Part shown: positions 7,948 through 16,443 of the stretch, piece after piece
How the letters are laid out: every line of letters begins with the position of its first letter
Position numbering within the stretch: position 1 is the first letter of the stretch
Assembly: GCA_025352565.1 (NCBI GenBank)
Contig: JANXTF010000051.1
Location: 1 to 43,678 of the forward strand
From: Rhodospirillales bacterium
GTDB lineage: Bacteria; Pseudomonadota; Alphaproteobacteria; Acetobacterales; Acetobacteraceae
Direction of reading: 5' to 3'
DNA: 43,678 nucleotides
Made by a program: the position numbers and the translations under genes
The notes under the pieces: model-generated
The model's database searches: none
What the model was told of the DNA's origin: nothing
Seen by the model: the letters and a program-made list of their open reading frames with translations, nothing else

Positions 7948-9552
7948 TCAGAGGGTCTCGGTTGAAGCCATCGCCCGGCGCGCCTGCCAGGCACGGCCGG
8001 GTGCCGCGGCCACCAGTTCCGCGGTGTAGGGATGTTCCGGACTGAGCAGAATTTGCACGGCGCGGCCGAACTCCACGATGCGGCCGCGCTGCATCACCGC
8101 GATGCGGTCCGCGATCTGCGCCGCCACGCGCAGGTCGTGCGTAATGAACAGCATGGTCAGCCCGCCCCGCGATTGCAGCCGGTCCAACAACTCCAGCACC
8201 TGCTTCTGGACCGACACGTCGAGCGCCGACACACTTTCGTCCGCGACCACGATGGCCGGGCGCATGGCCAGCGCCCGCGCGATGCCGATGCGCTGGCGCT
8301 GGCCACCCGAAAACGCGGCCGGGCGGCGTTGCAGCGCCGTCGGTTCCAGCCCCACCAGTTCGATCAGTTCGGCGGCCTGCGCTCGCGCGCCCCCCGCCGC
8401 AAGGCCGCCGAGAACCCCTGCCCGCGTGAGCACGTCGCCCACGGTGCGATTCGGGTTCAGCGACCCGTGCGGATCCTGGAAGATCATCTGCACGAGCCGG
8501 CGGCGGCGCATCAACTCGCCCCGCCCGAGCCGCGCGAAATCGGCATCCTCCACCAGCACCCTGCCCGCAGATGGCTCCAGCAGGCGGATCACAGCTTTGG
8601 CCAGGGTGCTCTTGCCCGACCCGCTCTCGCCCACGATGGCAACCGTGCCGCCGCGCGGCACCTCGAACGTCACGTCGTCGACTGCCCGCACCGTCCCGAA
8701 ATTCTTCGATACACCCTCCAGCCGCAAGGCCGGCGCCGCCCCGGTGTCCGCGCGCACGCGGGGCGTCAGGGACGGCACGGCGGCAAGAAGCTGGCGCGTG
8801 TAGTCGTGGCGCGGATCGTTCAGCACCTGCTCGACGGCGCCGATTTCCACCAACCGGCCATGGCGCATCACAGCCACCCGGTCGGCGATATCGGCCACCA
8901 CCCCGAAATCATGCGTCACGAACAGGATGCCCTGCCCGTGTTCCGCGCGAAGGTTGCGGATCAGGTCCAGAATACGTGCCTGCGTGGTCACATCGAGCGC
9001 CGTGGTCGGCTCGTCGGCGATCAGCAAGGCCGGAGTGAACGCGAGCGCCATGGCGATCACCACCCGCTGACATTGCCCCCCCGACAATTGGTGCGGGAAA
9101 CGCCGCGCCATCGCTGCAGGCTCCGGCAGGCGCATCTCGCGCATGAGGTCGAGCGCGCGGCTTGTGCGTTCGGCTCCCGCCATGGCGGGAGCGTGTATCT
9201 CGAACACCTCCTCGATCTGCCGCCCGACACGGATCGCGGGATTGAGCGAGGCCATCGGCTCCTGGAAGATCATCGCCACGTCGCGCCCGCGCATCGCCCG
9301 CAGCCGCGATTCAGGCAGGCGCGTGATCTCCTCGCCCTTGAACCGAATGTTGCCGCTGGCGCGCCGCAGCCCGCGCGGCAGCGCGCCCATGATGGCGCTC
9401 GCCAGCACCGACTTGCCGGACCCGCTCTCCCCCACCACGCACAGGATTTCCGCCGGCGCCACCGCGAGGCTGACCGCTTCGACCGCCCAGTGCCGATCGG
9501 CTCCTTTCGGAAGTGCGATGTGCAGGTCGGTGATTTCGACAATCGCGGTCAC
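7948..9552 (-). CDS. ABC transporter with two ATP-binding domains (DppD-DppF fusion type)
   Basis: Energy-coupling subunit of a peptide/nickel/opine-class importer, with both nucleotide-binding domains in one 534-residue chain. Domain 1 (about 1-260): Walker A GESGSGKS, signature LSGGQCQR, Walker B LLIADEPTTALD, H-loop FVTHDFGVVADIADR. Domain 2 (about 275-530): Walker A GESGSGKS, signature FSGGQRQRIG, Walker B AIVVADESVSALD, H-loop FITHDLRVAAQIADR. The second Walker B has S after the catalytic E where P is usual. Oligopeptide-type C-terminal segments (HDYTRQLLAAVPSL, HPYTAELVAAAP) end each half. The GTG start overlaps the permease stop by 4 nt (GTGA). Confidence 0.93.
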   Translation of the reverse strand: MTAIVEITDLHIALPKGADRHWAVEAVSLAVAPAEILCVVGESGSGKSVLASAIMGALPRGLRRASGNIRFKGEEITRLPESRLRAMRGRDVAMIFQEPMASLNPAIRVGRQIEEVFEIHAPAMAGAERTSRALDLMREMRLPEPAAMARRFPHQLSGGQCQRVVIAMALAFTPALLIADEPTTALDVTTQARILDLIRNLRAEHGQGILFVTHDFGVVADIADRVAVMRHGRLVEIGAVEQVLNDPRHDYTRQLLAAVPSLTPRVRADTGAAPALRLEGVSKNFGTVRAVDDVTFEVPRGGTVAIVGESGSGKSTLAKAVIRLLEPSAGRVLVEDADFARLGRGELMRRRRLVQMIFQDPHGSLNPNRTVGDVLTRAGVLGGLAAGGARAQAAELIELVGLEPTALQRRPAAFSGGQRQRIGIARALAMRPAIVVADESVSALDVSVQKQVLELLDRLQSRGGLTMLFITHDLRVAAQIADRIAVMQRGRIVEFGRAVQILLSPEHPYTAELVAAAPGRAWQARRAMASTETL

Positions 9553-10385
9553 GCCCGGCTCCCCTCGCGGGATGCCTCACGCAGCCCGTCCGCAAGCAGC
9601 GAAAGACCGAGCATCAGCGAAGAGATCGCCAGGCATGGGAAGATCACCAGATATGGGAACACCATCGCCATGGCCCGCCCCTCATTCACCATCGTCCCCC
9701 AATCCGGCGTGGGAGGCGGCAGGCCAAGGCCAAGAAAGCCAAGGATGCCGATGGTGATGGCGGTGTAGCCGACACGCAGACAGGCATCCACCACCAGCGG
9801 GCCAGTGGCGTTTGGCAGGATGTCGAACAGCATGATGCGGATGGCGCCCTCGCCCTGCGTGATCGCGGCATTCACGAAATCCTGCTCGCGGATTTCGATC
9901 GCGAGCGCACGCACGATACGGAAGATCGCAGGCGCGCTTGCGAACGTCACCGCCAACACGATGTTGGCGCCCGACGAGCCCAGGGTCACGATGATGAGGA
10001 TATACAGCACCAGCACGGGAAAGCTCAGGATCACATTGGCCGCGAACGACAATATCTGGTCCACCGCGCCGCGATAGAACCCCGCGGCGAGGCCGCCGAC
10101 GATCCCGACCACGTAGGCCGTCGCCGTCGCGAGACCCGCCCACAACACCACCGTCCGCGCGCCAAAGATGAGGCGCGAGAGAATGTCGCGTCCCAGCATA
10201 TCCGTGCCGAGCAGGAACAACTTGCCATCCGGACCGCGTGAAAATGGCTCGACCAACGCGGTTGTGCTGATCAGCGGATCATAAGGGGCGAGCAGTCCCG
10301 CGAACAACGCGCATGCGACCCAGATGACCACCACGACCGCCCCGAACGCCGCCGTTGGACGACGCAAGGCACGAAACAGCGTCAC
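9549..10385 (-). CDS. ABC transporter permease (DppC/OppC type)
   Basis: Second inner-membrane subunit of the peptide-class importer, 278 residues. A single N-terminal membrane segment (AFGAVVVVIWVACALFAGLL) and the LGTDMLGRDILSRLIFGAR motif typical of DppC proteins precede the transport core. The ATPase-docking EAA loop lies around FVNAAITQGEGAIRIMLFDI. The start is a GTG inside the stop of the DppB-type gene (GTGA overlap), and its own stop overlaps the GTG of the ATPase gene. The same GTGA junction used twice in succession indicates tightly coupled translation. Confidence 0.92.
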   Translation of the reverse strand: MTLFRALRRPTAAFGAVVVVIWVACALFAGLLAPYDPLISTTALVEPFSRGPDGKLFLLGTDMLGRDILSRLIFGARTVVLWAGLATATAYVVGIVGGLAAGFYRGAVDQILSFAANVILSFPVLVLYILIIVTLGSSGANIVLAVTFASAPAIFRIVRALAIEIREQDFVNAAITQGEGAIRIMLFDILPNATGPLVVDACLRVGYTAITIGILGFLGLGLPPPTPDWGTMVNEGRAMAMVFPYLVIFPCLAISSLMLGLSLLADGLREASREGSRA

Positions 10386-11332
10386 GCCGCACCATCGGGA
10401 CGTCGCGCGAAGCTGATGCGGGGGTTCAGCAGCGTGTACAGCACGTCGGACGCGAGTTGCGTCACCACGATCACCAGCACGCTCACCATGGCGCAGGCCT
10501 CGATCAGCGCCACGTCGCCGTTGAGCGACGCCTCGTACAGCAGCGTGCCGAAACCCTTGTAGGCGAAATACACCTCCACGACGATCACGCCCGACAGCAG
10601 CCACGGGATTTGCAGCATGATGACGGTGATCGGCGCCACCAGCGCGTTGCGCAGCGCATGACGGAACACGATCCGCGCGGGCGAAGCGCCCTTCATCAGC
10701 GCGGTCCGCACGTAAGGCTGCATCATCACCTCGGCCATCGAGGCACGGGTGATGCGCGCCAGATAGCCGGTGGCATACAGCGCCAGAACCAGCACGGGCA
10801 GCACCACTTCCTCCCACGCGAAACCAGGGGTGGTGCTGGCACCTGGCAGCCAGCCCAGCCAGAACACGAAGATCGCCGACAGGAACACCGCCGAGGCGAA
10901 TTCCGGCACCGACGTGGTCACCACCGAAGCGAACGAGATCGCGCGGTCCGTCCGCGTCCCCTCGCGCATTCCGGCAAGGATGCCGAGCACGAAACTCGCC
11001 GGCACCATCACAAGCAACGCGAGGCCTGCGAGGATGCCCGTCCGCAGCAGCCGGGGCGGCAGCATTACGGCGACCGGCTCGCGGTAATGCGAAGAGACGC
11101 CCCAGTCCCCACGCACGAAGTTCCAGAGCCAGCGCAGGTAACGCACGATGAACGGCTGGTTGTAGCCGTTCTCGGCGAGCCACAGGTCACGCTGCGGCTC
11201 GGTCGAAAACTGCCCCAACACCTTCACAGCCACGTCGCGCGCGTTCGCTTCGAGCACGAGATAGACGAGGAACGACACCGCAAGCATCACCGCCAGCGCC
11301 TCGGCCAGCTTGATCGCGGCGTACCGCGTCAT
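10382..11332 (-). CDS. ABC transporter permease (DppB/OppB type)
   Basis: First inner-membrane subunit of the peptide-class importer, 316 residues. The N-terminal segment AAIKLAEALAVMLAVSFLVY, a periplasmic region with YLRWLWNFVRGDWGVSSHYR, and the core GYLARITRASMAEVMMQPYV followed by the EAA loop KGASPARIVFRHALRNAL are classic DppB features. It lies 6 nt after the binding-protein gene and overlaps the DppC-type gene by 4 nt. Confidence 0.93.
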   Translation of the reverse strand: MTRYAAIKLAEALAVMLAVSFLVYLVLEANARDVAVKVLGQFSTEPQRDLWLAENGYNQPFIVRYLRWLWNFVRGDWGVSSHYREPVAVMLPPRLLRTGILAGLALLVMVPASFVLGILAGMREGTRTDRAISFASVVTTSVPEFASAVFLSAIFVFWLGWLPGASTTPGFAWEEVVLPVLVLALYATGYLARITRASMAEVMMQPYVRTALMKGASPARIVFRHALRNALVAPITVIMLQIPWLLSGVIVVEVYFAYKGFGTLLYEASLNGDVALIEACAMVSVLVIVVTQLASDVLYTLLNPRISFARRPDGAA

Positions 11333-11338
11333 GTGCCC

Positions 11339-12958
11339 TCAGGCAAGATGGACGGTGGTCAGGTCATGGTAGTCGGACGGGTGCAGGCGCAAGCCCTGCA
11401 CCCGGGTGGAGGCGGCGGTGAACTTGTCGGCCCAGAACGGCTGCACCATGATCGCCGCGTCCTGGACGATCTTCTCCACTGCCTGCATCGCCAGCGCCCG
11501 CTGCTTCGGATCGACGATCGCCATGGCCTTGTCGAGCGCCGCGTCGAACTCGGGCGACTTGAAATGCGCCTCGTTCCACGCCGCCGTGCTGCGATAGGCG
11601 AGATCGAGCGTCATCACCGCGAGCGGGCGATGGACCCAGAAGGTGAGCGCGAAGGGCGCCTTGTTCCAGATCGGCCAGTATTCCGTGGCAGGCAGCACAT
11701 TCAGCTTCACGCGGATGCCGGCCTCGGCACAGTTCTGTTGCAACACCTGTGCGGTGTCCTGCTCCCACCGCCCCTGCGTGTTGCCCAGCACCAGCGTCAG
11801 GTCGATGCCGTCCTTGTAGCCCGCTTCCGCCAGCAGCGCCTTGGCGCCGGCCACATCGCGCGCCACCGCCGGCAGCTTGAAGTATTCCGGCTGGAACGGC
11901 GCGACGTGGTGGTTCTCGCCCACCACGCCAAGGTCGCGGTAGGCGAGCTTCACCATCTGCGCGTTGTCCGCCGCCAGCAGCACGGCCCGGCGCACGCGGA
12001 TGTCGTCGAACGGCTTCTGGTCGGTCTGCATGCGGATGCAGACGGTCGATGCCGCATGCGCCGTCAGCAGTTGCACCTTCGGCAATTTTTTGACCAGCTC
12101 GATATCGTTCGCCGTGATCCGCGCGATGAAATCCACCTGCCCGGCAGCCAGCGCCGCGATATGGGCCGAGATTTCCGAGCCGAGGTCGATATAGCGAACC
12201 TCATCCAGATAGGGCTTCTTGCCCCAATAGCCCTCCCGCCGCTTGAAGATGGCCTTCTGGCCCACGCCGTATTCCGCCAGCGCGTAAGGCCCGGTGCCCA
12301 CCGGGTTCTTCGGCCAGGGGGCGCCGACCTTGTCGAAGTCACGGTGCAGGATCGGGCAGGTGTAGGCGTAGAACATCTCCGGAATCGACAGGATCGCGCG
12401 GTTCAGCGTGATGCTGAACGTGAGCGTATCCTTCACGTCGACCGAGGTGATCGCGGCGAACGAGGATTTGTTCGAGGATTTGGAATTCGCATCGGTCCAG
12501 CGCTTGATGTTGAACACCACGTCCTCGGTGGTGAACGCATCGCCATTCGACCATTTCACGTTAGGCTGAAGCTGGAAGGTCCAGACCTTCAAATCCTCCG
12601 ACGGCTCCCAGCTTTTCGCCAGGAACGGGTGGGTGATGTTGTCGGCATCGACCTTGGTAAGAAACTCCACCACGTTGCGCAGCAGGTTGGAGCCCTCCAC
12701 CCAGCTCACCAGCGCCGGGTCGGTGATCTCCTGCACCGCGACCGCGATCCGCAGCACGCCGCCCATCTTGGGCTCTTCGGCCAGCGCCGCTCCCGGCGCC
12801 ACACCGGCGAAGGCGGCAGCCGAGGCCGCGGTCACCCCCAGCCAGGCGACGGTGCGGAGGAATTCGCGACGGTCGATCTGGCCGCCACGGAACTGCTCGG
12901 CCAGCGCCGGCACTTCGGGATGCGGCTTTCCGCCGGTGAGCGTCGTGAAGTTGAACAT
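11339..12958 (-). CDS. ABC transporter substrate-binding protein, family 5 (DppA/OppA type)
   Basis: Periplasmic receptor for the importer encoded downstream, 539 residues. The N-terminus has about 27 residues before a Tat-like motif DRREFLRTVAWLGV and a hydrophobic stretch ending GAALAEEP, so export in folded form is likely. The SBP_bac_5 body shows WTFQLQPNVKWSNGDAFTTE, NPVGTGPYALAEY and VRRAVLLAADNAQMV, all typical. AGGGAG precedes the ATG at a good distance. The gene begins 36 nt after the LysR gene in the same direction. Family-5 proteins bind peptides, opines, glycosides, nickel or quaternary amines; the genes around it favour a small modified amino acid or betaine (inference). Confidence 0.93.
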   Translation of the reverse strand: MFNFTTLTGGKPHPEVPALAEQFRGGQIDRREFLRTVAWLGVTAASAAAFAGVAPGAALAEEPKMGGVLRIAVAVQEITDPALVSWVEGSNLLRNVVEFLTKVDADNITHPFLAKSWEPSEDLKVWTFQLQPNVKWSNGDAFTTEDVVFNIKRWTDANSKSSNKSSFAAITSVDVKDTLTFSITLNRAILSIPEMFYAYTCPILHRDFDKVGAPWPKNPVGTGPYALAEYGVGQKAIFKRREGYWGKKPYLDEVRYIDLGSEISAHIAALAAGQVDFIARITANDIELVKKLPKVQLLTAHAASTVCIRMQTDQKPFDDIRVRRAVLLAADNAQMVKLAYRDLGVVGENHHVAPFQPEYFKLPAVARDVAGAKALLAEAGYKDGIDLTLVLGNTQGRWEQDTAQVLQQNCAEAGIRVKLNVLPATEYWPIWNKAPFALTFWVHRPLAVMTLDLAYRSTAAWNEAHFKSPEFDAALDKAMAIVDPKQRALAMQAVEKIVQDAAIMVQPFWADKFTAASTRVQGLRLHPSDYHDLTTVHLA

Positions 12959-12994
12959 GGGTGAAGGCTCCCTGAAAAGGCTTTGGGTTTTCGG

Positions 12995-13960
12995 TCAGGC
13001 CGTCTTTTCGTCGCCGACGATGCGGAGTTGACGCTGTCCGGCGCTTTCGGACAAGGGCGCCGCCATCCCGAAGCGACGGATCATCCAGTCGCGGAACAGC
13101 GAGATGGCCGGGTCGGCCAGGTCTTCGGGATGGATCGCGATGTAGTATCCGAAACCACCTTCCAACATGGCGTCGAAGGGCGCCACCAGCCTTCCGGCCG
13201 CGATGTCGGCGGCGAACATATGCCGGTCCAGCAGCGCGATGCCTGCCCCCGACATGGCGTATTGCGCGGCCAGGGCCGAGGTGTCGAACACAAGCCCACG
13301 CTCGACGTCGAGCTTGATGGCGGCCTGGCTCGCCAGCATGTGCCACATCTTGTGGCGCGGCTCGCCGTCCAGTTTCACATGCAGCAGCTCCGCGCCACTC
13401 AGAAAGGCCGCCATGTCGGCATCTTCGCGCGGTGCTACGCCGGGATGGCACAACGGCGTCAGCCGCTCCATCCACAGCAAATTCACCACTTGGTCGCTGA
13501 CCTGCGGTTTGGCGTAGATCACCGCGACATCGGCGTCGCGCGCCGCGTGGCCGACCGCATGCGGGCTTTCGATGTCGAGCAGCACCAGGGGGCATTCGGC
13601 GCGGAACTCGCGCAGGATCGGAACCGCCATCAGATGCGCGAAGCTGGTCGGCAACTGGACGCGCAGGTTGCGCAGCTTGGCCCCGCGATCATGCACGATG
13701 TCGTTCAGCGCCTGTTCCATGCGGTCGAAGCTTTTGCGCACCACCGGCAGCAAGGCGGCGCCCGCGTCGGTCAGCCCGAATTGCTGCGGCCGGCGGTCAA
13801 ACAGCGGCGTGCCGAGCAGGCTTTCCAGCGCGATCACGTGACGGCTGATCGCACTTTGCGAAACACTCAGCGCCTGCGCGGCGGCGGTGAACGAGAGGTG
13901 CCGCCCCACCGCCTCGAAGGCCCGGAGCGCGTTGAGAGGGAGCCAGCGGCGGTCGATCAT
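12995..13960 (-). CDS. LysR-family transcriptional regulator (GcvA-like)
   Basis: DNA-binding regulator of 321 residues. The winged helix-turn-helix fills residues 5-65 with LSFTAAAQALSVSQSAISRH as the recognition region, and the LPLNALRAFEAVGRHLSF opening resembles the GcvA group. A periplasmic-binding-protein-like effector domain follows (about 90-305). The ATG overlaps the stop of the enolase-superfamily gene (ATGA), and the transporter genes follow 36 nt later, so the regulator is embedded in the unit it probably controls; autoregulation is likely. The co-inducer is presumably the transported solute or a breakdown product. Confidence 0.92.
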   Translation of the reverse strand: MIDRRWLPLNALRAFEAVGRHLSFTAAAQALSVSQSAISRHVIALESLLGTPLFDRRPQQFGLTDAGAALLPVVRKSFDRMEQALNDIVHDRGAKLRNLRVQLPTSFAHLMAVPILREFRAECPLVLLDIESPHAVGHAARDADVAVIYAKPQVSDQVVNLLWMERLTPLCHPGVAPREDADMAAFLSGAELLHVKLDGEPRHKMWHMLASQAAIKLDVERGLVFDTSALAAQYAMSGAGIALLDRHMFAADIAAGRLVAPFDAMLEGGFGYYIAIHPEDLADPAISLFRDWMIRRFGMAAPLSESAGQRQLRIVGDEKTA

Positions 13961-15066
13961 TGCACGCGCGTCCGCGCCAGCATCGTCTCGTCGAGCGCAA
14001 TGCCGAGGCCCGGCGCCTCGCCGAGCGTGATCCAGCCCTCGCGATCCACGCGACAGGGTTCGGCCAGCATGTAGTCCCGCCGGTCGAGGTCCCATTCCGG
14101 CGGATCGTACGGGTATTCGAGATACGCCGCGTCGGTCAGCCCGGCCGTCAGGTGCGCGTTGGCAACAAGCCCGATGCCGTTACCCCAGGTGTGGGGCGTG
14201 AAAGCGATGCCGTGCTCCTGCGCCATCACGGCCACGCGGCGCAGGCCGGTGATGCCGCCCACCAGCGCCGCGTCCGGCTGCAACACGTCCAGGCAGCCTT
14301 CGGCGATCAGGTCGCGGAACTCGTACAGCTCGCGCGTCATCTCGCCGCCCGCCACGCGCACATCCACCATCTCGCGCAACCGCCGCATCCCCGCGCGGTC
14401 GCTCCGATGCAAGGGCTCCTCCATCCAATACACCCCCAGCCGCTCCAGCGCGCGCGCCACGGGCACCGCGTCCTTCAGGGTCCAGGGCGGGTAGGTGTCC
14501 TGCGGCAGCCGCCAGCCCTGGTTGCAATCGACCATCAGTTCCATCCGGTCGCCGATCCGGGCACGGACCGCTTCCAGCGCGCGGATGTCGTCGCGCCAGT
14601 CGCCGCGTTGAAAGCGAAGTTTCAGCGCGGGAAAACCCGCCGCAAGGTATCGCTCCGCGGCCTCTGCCATCGCCCCCGTATCGCGCAGCGTGCCGGACGA
14701 GGCATAGGCGCGCACGCGGTTGCTCAGGCCGCCAAGCATCCGCCAGCACGGCTGGCCGGTGATCTTCCCCGCCAGATCCCACAGGGCGAGGTCGAGCGGC
14801 CAGCAGCGGCCGTAATGGAAGCTGAGGTGGTTGAGCGTGCGGTAGTGCCGCTCGATCGCCATGGGGTCCTGTCCCACGAACAGATGCTCGTGGCCGGCGA
14901 AACCGAGCATCAGATCGCCGGATCCGATGCCAGTGACCCCCGCATCGGTATGGACGCGCACGATCGTGGCGTCCCAGTGATGGCGCGGATGGCTGTCCCA
15001 GCTCGCGCGGAACGGCGGCGCGAAGGCGAAGCGGTGCTGTGTGATCTCGATCGCGCTGATCTTCAT
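13957..15066 (-). CDS. Mandelate racemase/muconate lactonizing enzyme family protein (enolase superfamily)
   Basis: Mg-dependent enzyme that abstracts the alpha-proton of a carboxylate, giving racemisation, epimerisation or dehydration. The capping domain covers about 1-125. The barrel has the base pair K149-x-R151 (ALKLRF), metal ligands D180 (MVDCNQGW), E216 or E217 (YWMEEPL) and E242 (AGGEMT), D265 (LQPDAALVGG) and the catalytic H292 (TPHTWGNG). With K149 and an H292/D265 dyad it fits the mandelate racemase subgroup. It is 369 residues and opens the leftward seven-gene unit, overlapping the LysR start. Acid-sugar dehydratase and betaine/amino-acid epimerase activities both occur in this subgroup; neighbouring demethylation genes lean to the second (inference). 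Confidence 0.88.
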   Translation of the reverse strand: MKISAIEITQHRFAFAPPFRASWDSHPRHHWDATIVRVHTDAGVTGIGSGDLMLGFAGHEHLFVGQDPMAIERHYRTLNHLSFHYGRCWPLDLALWDLAGKITGQPCWRMLGGLSNRVRAYASSGTLRDTGAMAEAAERYLAAGFPALKLRFQRGDWRDDIRALEAVRARIGDRMELMVDCNQGWRLPQDTYPPWTLKDAVPVARALERLGVYWMEEPLHRSDRAGMRRLREMVDVRVAGGEMTRELYEFRDLIAEGCLDVLQPDAALVGGITGLRRVAVMAQEHGIAFTPHTWGNGIGLVANAHLTAGLTDAAYLEYPYDPPEWDLDRRDYMLAEPCRVDREGWITLGEAPGLGIALDETMLARTRVQ

Positions 15067-15204
15067 GACCCGGCATCGTGGCCCAGCCGATGCCGCAAAC
15101 CAAGCGCCGAGAAGGGTCCGGCCGTCGACGGACGATCCGAAATTGCGATCCCGGCATGACAAAATCCGATGCGCCCCGGTCGTGCCAGCGGCGCATGATG
15201 CGCA

Positions 15205-16443
15205 ATGCCGTTCCGCCTCGCTCCGATCCTACCCGTGCTGCTGGCGGTCGCCAGCGCTCAGATCGGGCTTGGGCTGTTGACCCCGCTGATCCCATTGCTG
15301 CTGCTGGGTGCCGGCGCCAGCACCCCGGTCATCGGCGCCGTCGCATCGGCGTATTTCGTGGGCTTCCTGGGGGGGGCGCTGACCGCCTCGCGCCTCGTGC
15401 TGCGGGTCGGCCATATCCGCGCCTTCGCGGCGTTCGCCGCCATCGCCGCGATCATGGCACAGCTTCTGGTCTTCGCGCACGATCCATGGTCGGCCGCCGG
15501 GGCGCGCATCGTCATGGGCTATGCCAGCTCGGGCATGTTCCTGATCGCCGAAAGCTGGCTGAACGACCGGGCGGAAGCCACCACGCGCGGCCGCAATTTC
15601 GGCGCCTACCAGGTGGTGAACTGGAGCGCCAGTGCCGCGGGGCCGCTGGCCTTGAACCTGCTGCCCCCGTCCCCCGCCTTGTTCGCGGCCTGCGGCGTGG
15701 CGTTCACCGCGTCGCTGCTGCCAATGGCGCTGACGCGGCAATCCAACCCCGATATCGGCACGCGGGTGACGCTGCGGCTGCGGCGGCTGTTCGCCGCCTC
15801 GCCCGTGGGCGTCACGAGCTGCATCGCCGCCGGGCTGTTGAACAGCTCGTTCTATTCGCTGGTGCCGGTGTATCTCGGCGAACGCGGACTGGATGCCGGG
15901 CGCATCGCGGGCTTCCTGTCGCTGGCATTGATCGCGGCCTTTCTTGTGCAATACCCGTTGGGCATGCTGGCCGACCGCTTCGGCCGCCGCCGGCTCACGC
16001 TGATGGTTCTGCTGATCGGGCTCGCCGCGGCGATCGGCCTTGCCCTGCCGCGCCATTCGTCCGCGATCATGGTTCAGGCGCTGGGTTGCGTGCTGGCGGC
16101 TTCCACCGCGCCGCTCTATGGGCTGGGCGCGGGGCAGACCAACGACCGGTTGGAACGGGGCGAGTATGTCGCAGCCGCCGGCGGGTTGCTGTTTCTTTGG
16201 TCGGTGGGTTCCGCCATCGGGCCGAGCGTCGCGGGCGCCCTGATGCGGCCGCTGGGTTCGGCCGGGCTGTTCGTCTATCTGGGGGTGGTGCTTGGCTTGG
16301 GCGCGGGCTTCACCCTGTTCCGGATGCGCCGCCGCTCCGACCTGCCGCCCGGCCAGCAGAGCCCGTTCGTGCCCGGCGGCACCACGCCCCCACGCCTGCC
16401 GCAACTCGCCACGGCCCTGCAAATGGAGACCAAGCAACAATGA
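15205..16443 (+). CDS. MFS transporter (YcaD-like)
   Basis: Inner-membrane carrier of the major facilitator superfamily, 412 residues with about 12 hydrophobic segments. Landmarks include the first helix LAPILPVLLAVASAQIGLGL, RIVMGYASSGMFLIAESWLN and the loop GMLADRFGRRRLTLMVLL between helices 8 and 9 that mirrors the MFS A motif. The pattern of the SSGMFLIAESWLNDRA segment resembles YcaD-like carriers. Its stop overlaps the ATG of the flavoenzyme gene (ATGA), so carrier and enzyme are coupled and probably handle the same compound. It diverges from the enolase gene across a 138-bp gap that must carry both promoters. Confidence 0.9.
   Translation: MPFRLAPILPVLLAVASAQIGLGLLTPLIPLLLLGAGASTPVIGAVASAYFVGFLGGALTASRLVLRVGHIRAFAAFAAIAAIMAQLLVFAHDPWSAAGARIVMGYASSGMFLIAESWLNDRAEATTRGRNFGAYQVVNWSASAAGPLALNLLPPSPALFAACGVAFTASLLPMALTRQSNPDIGTRVTLRLRRLFAASPVGVTSCIAAGLLNSSFYSLVPVYLGERGLDAGRIAGFLSLALIAAFLVQYPLGMLADRFGRRRLTLMVLLIGLAAAIGLALPRHSSAIMVQALGCVLAASTAPLYGLGAGQTNDRLERGEYVAAAGGLLFLWSVGSAIGPSVAGALMRPLGSAGLFVYLGVVLGLGAGFTLFRMRRRSDLPPGQQSPFVPGGTTPPRLPQLATALQMETKQQ

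Noticed and set aside
10355-12964. An 869-codon open frame on the plus strand opposite the importer genes
   Set aside because: It is antisense to clear transporter genes, is rich in His/Arg/Gln as antisense frames of GC-rich genes are, and shows no domain.
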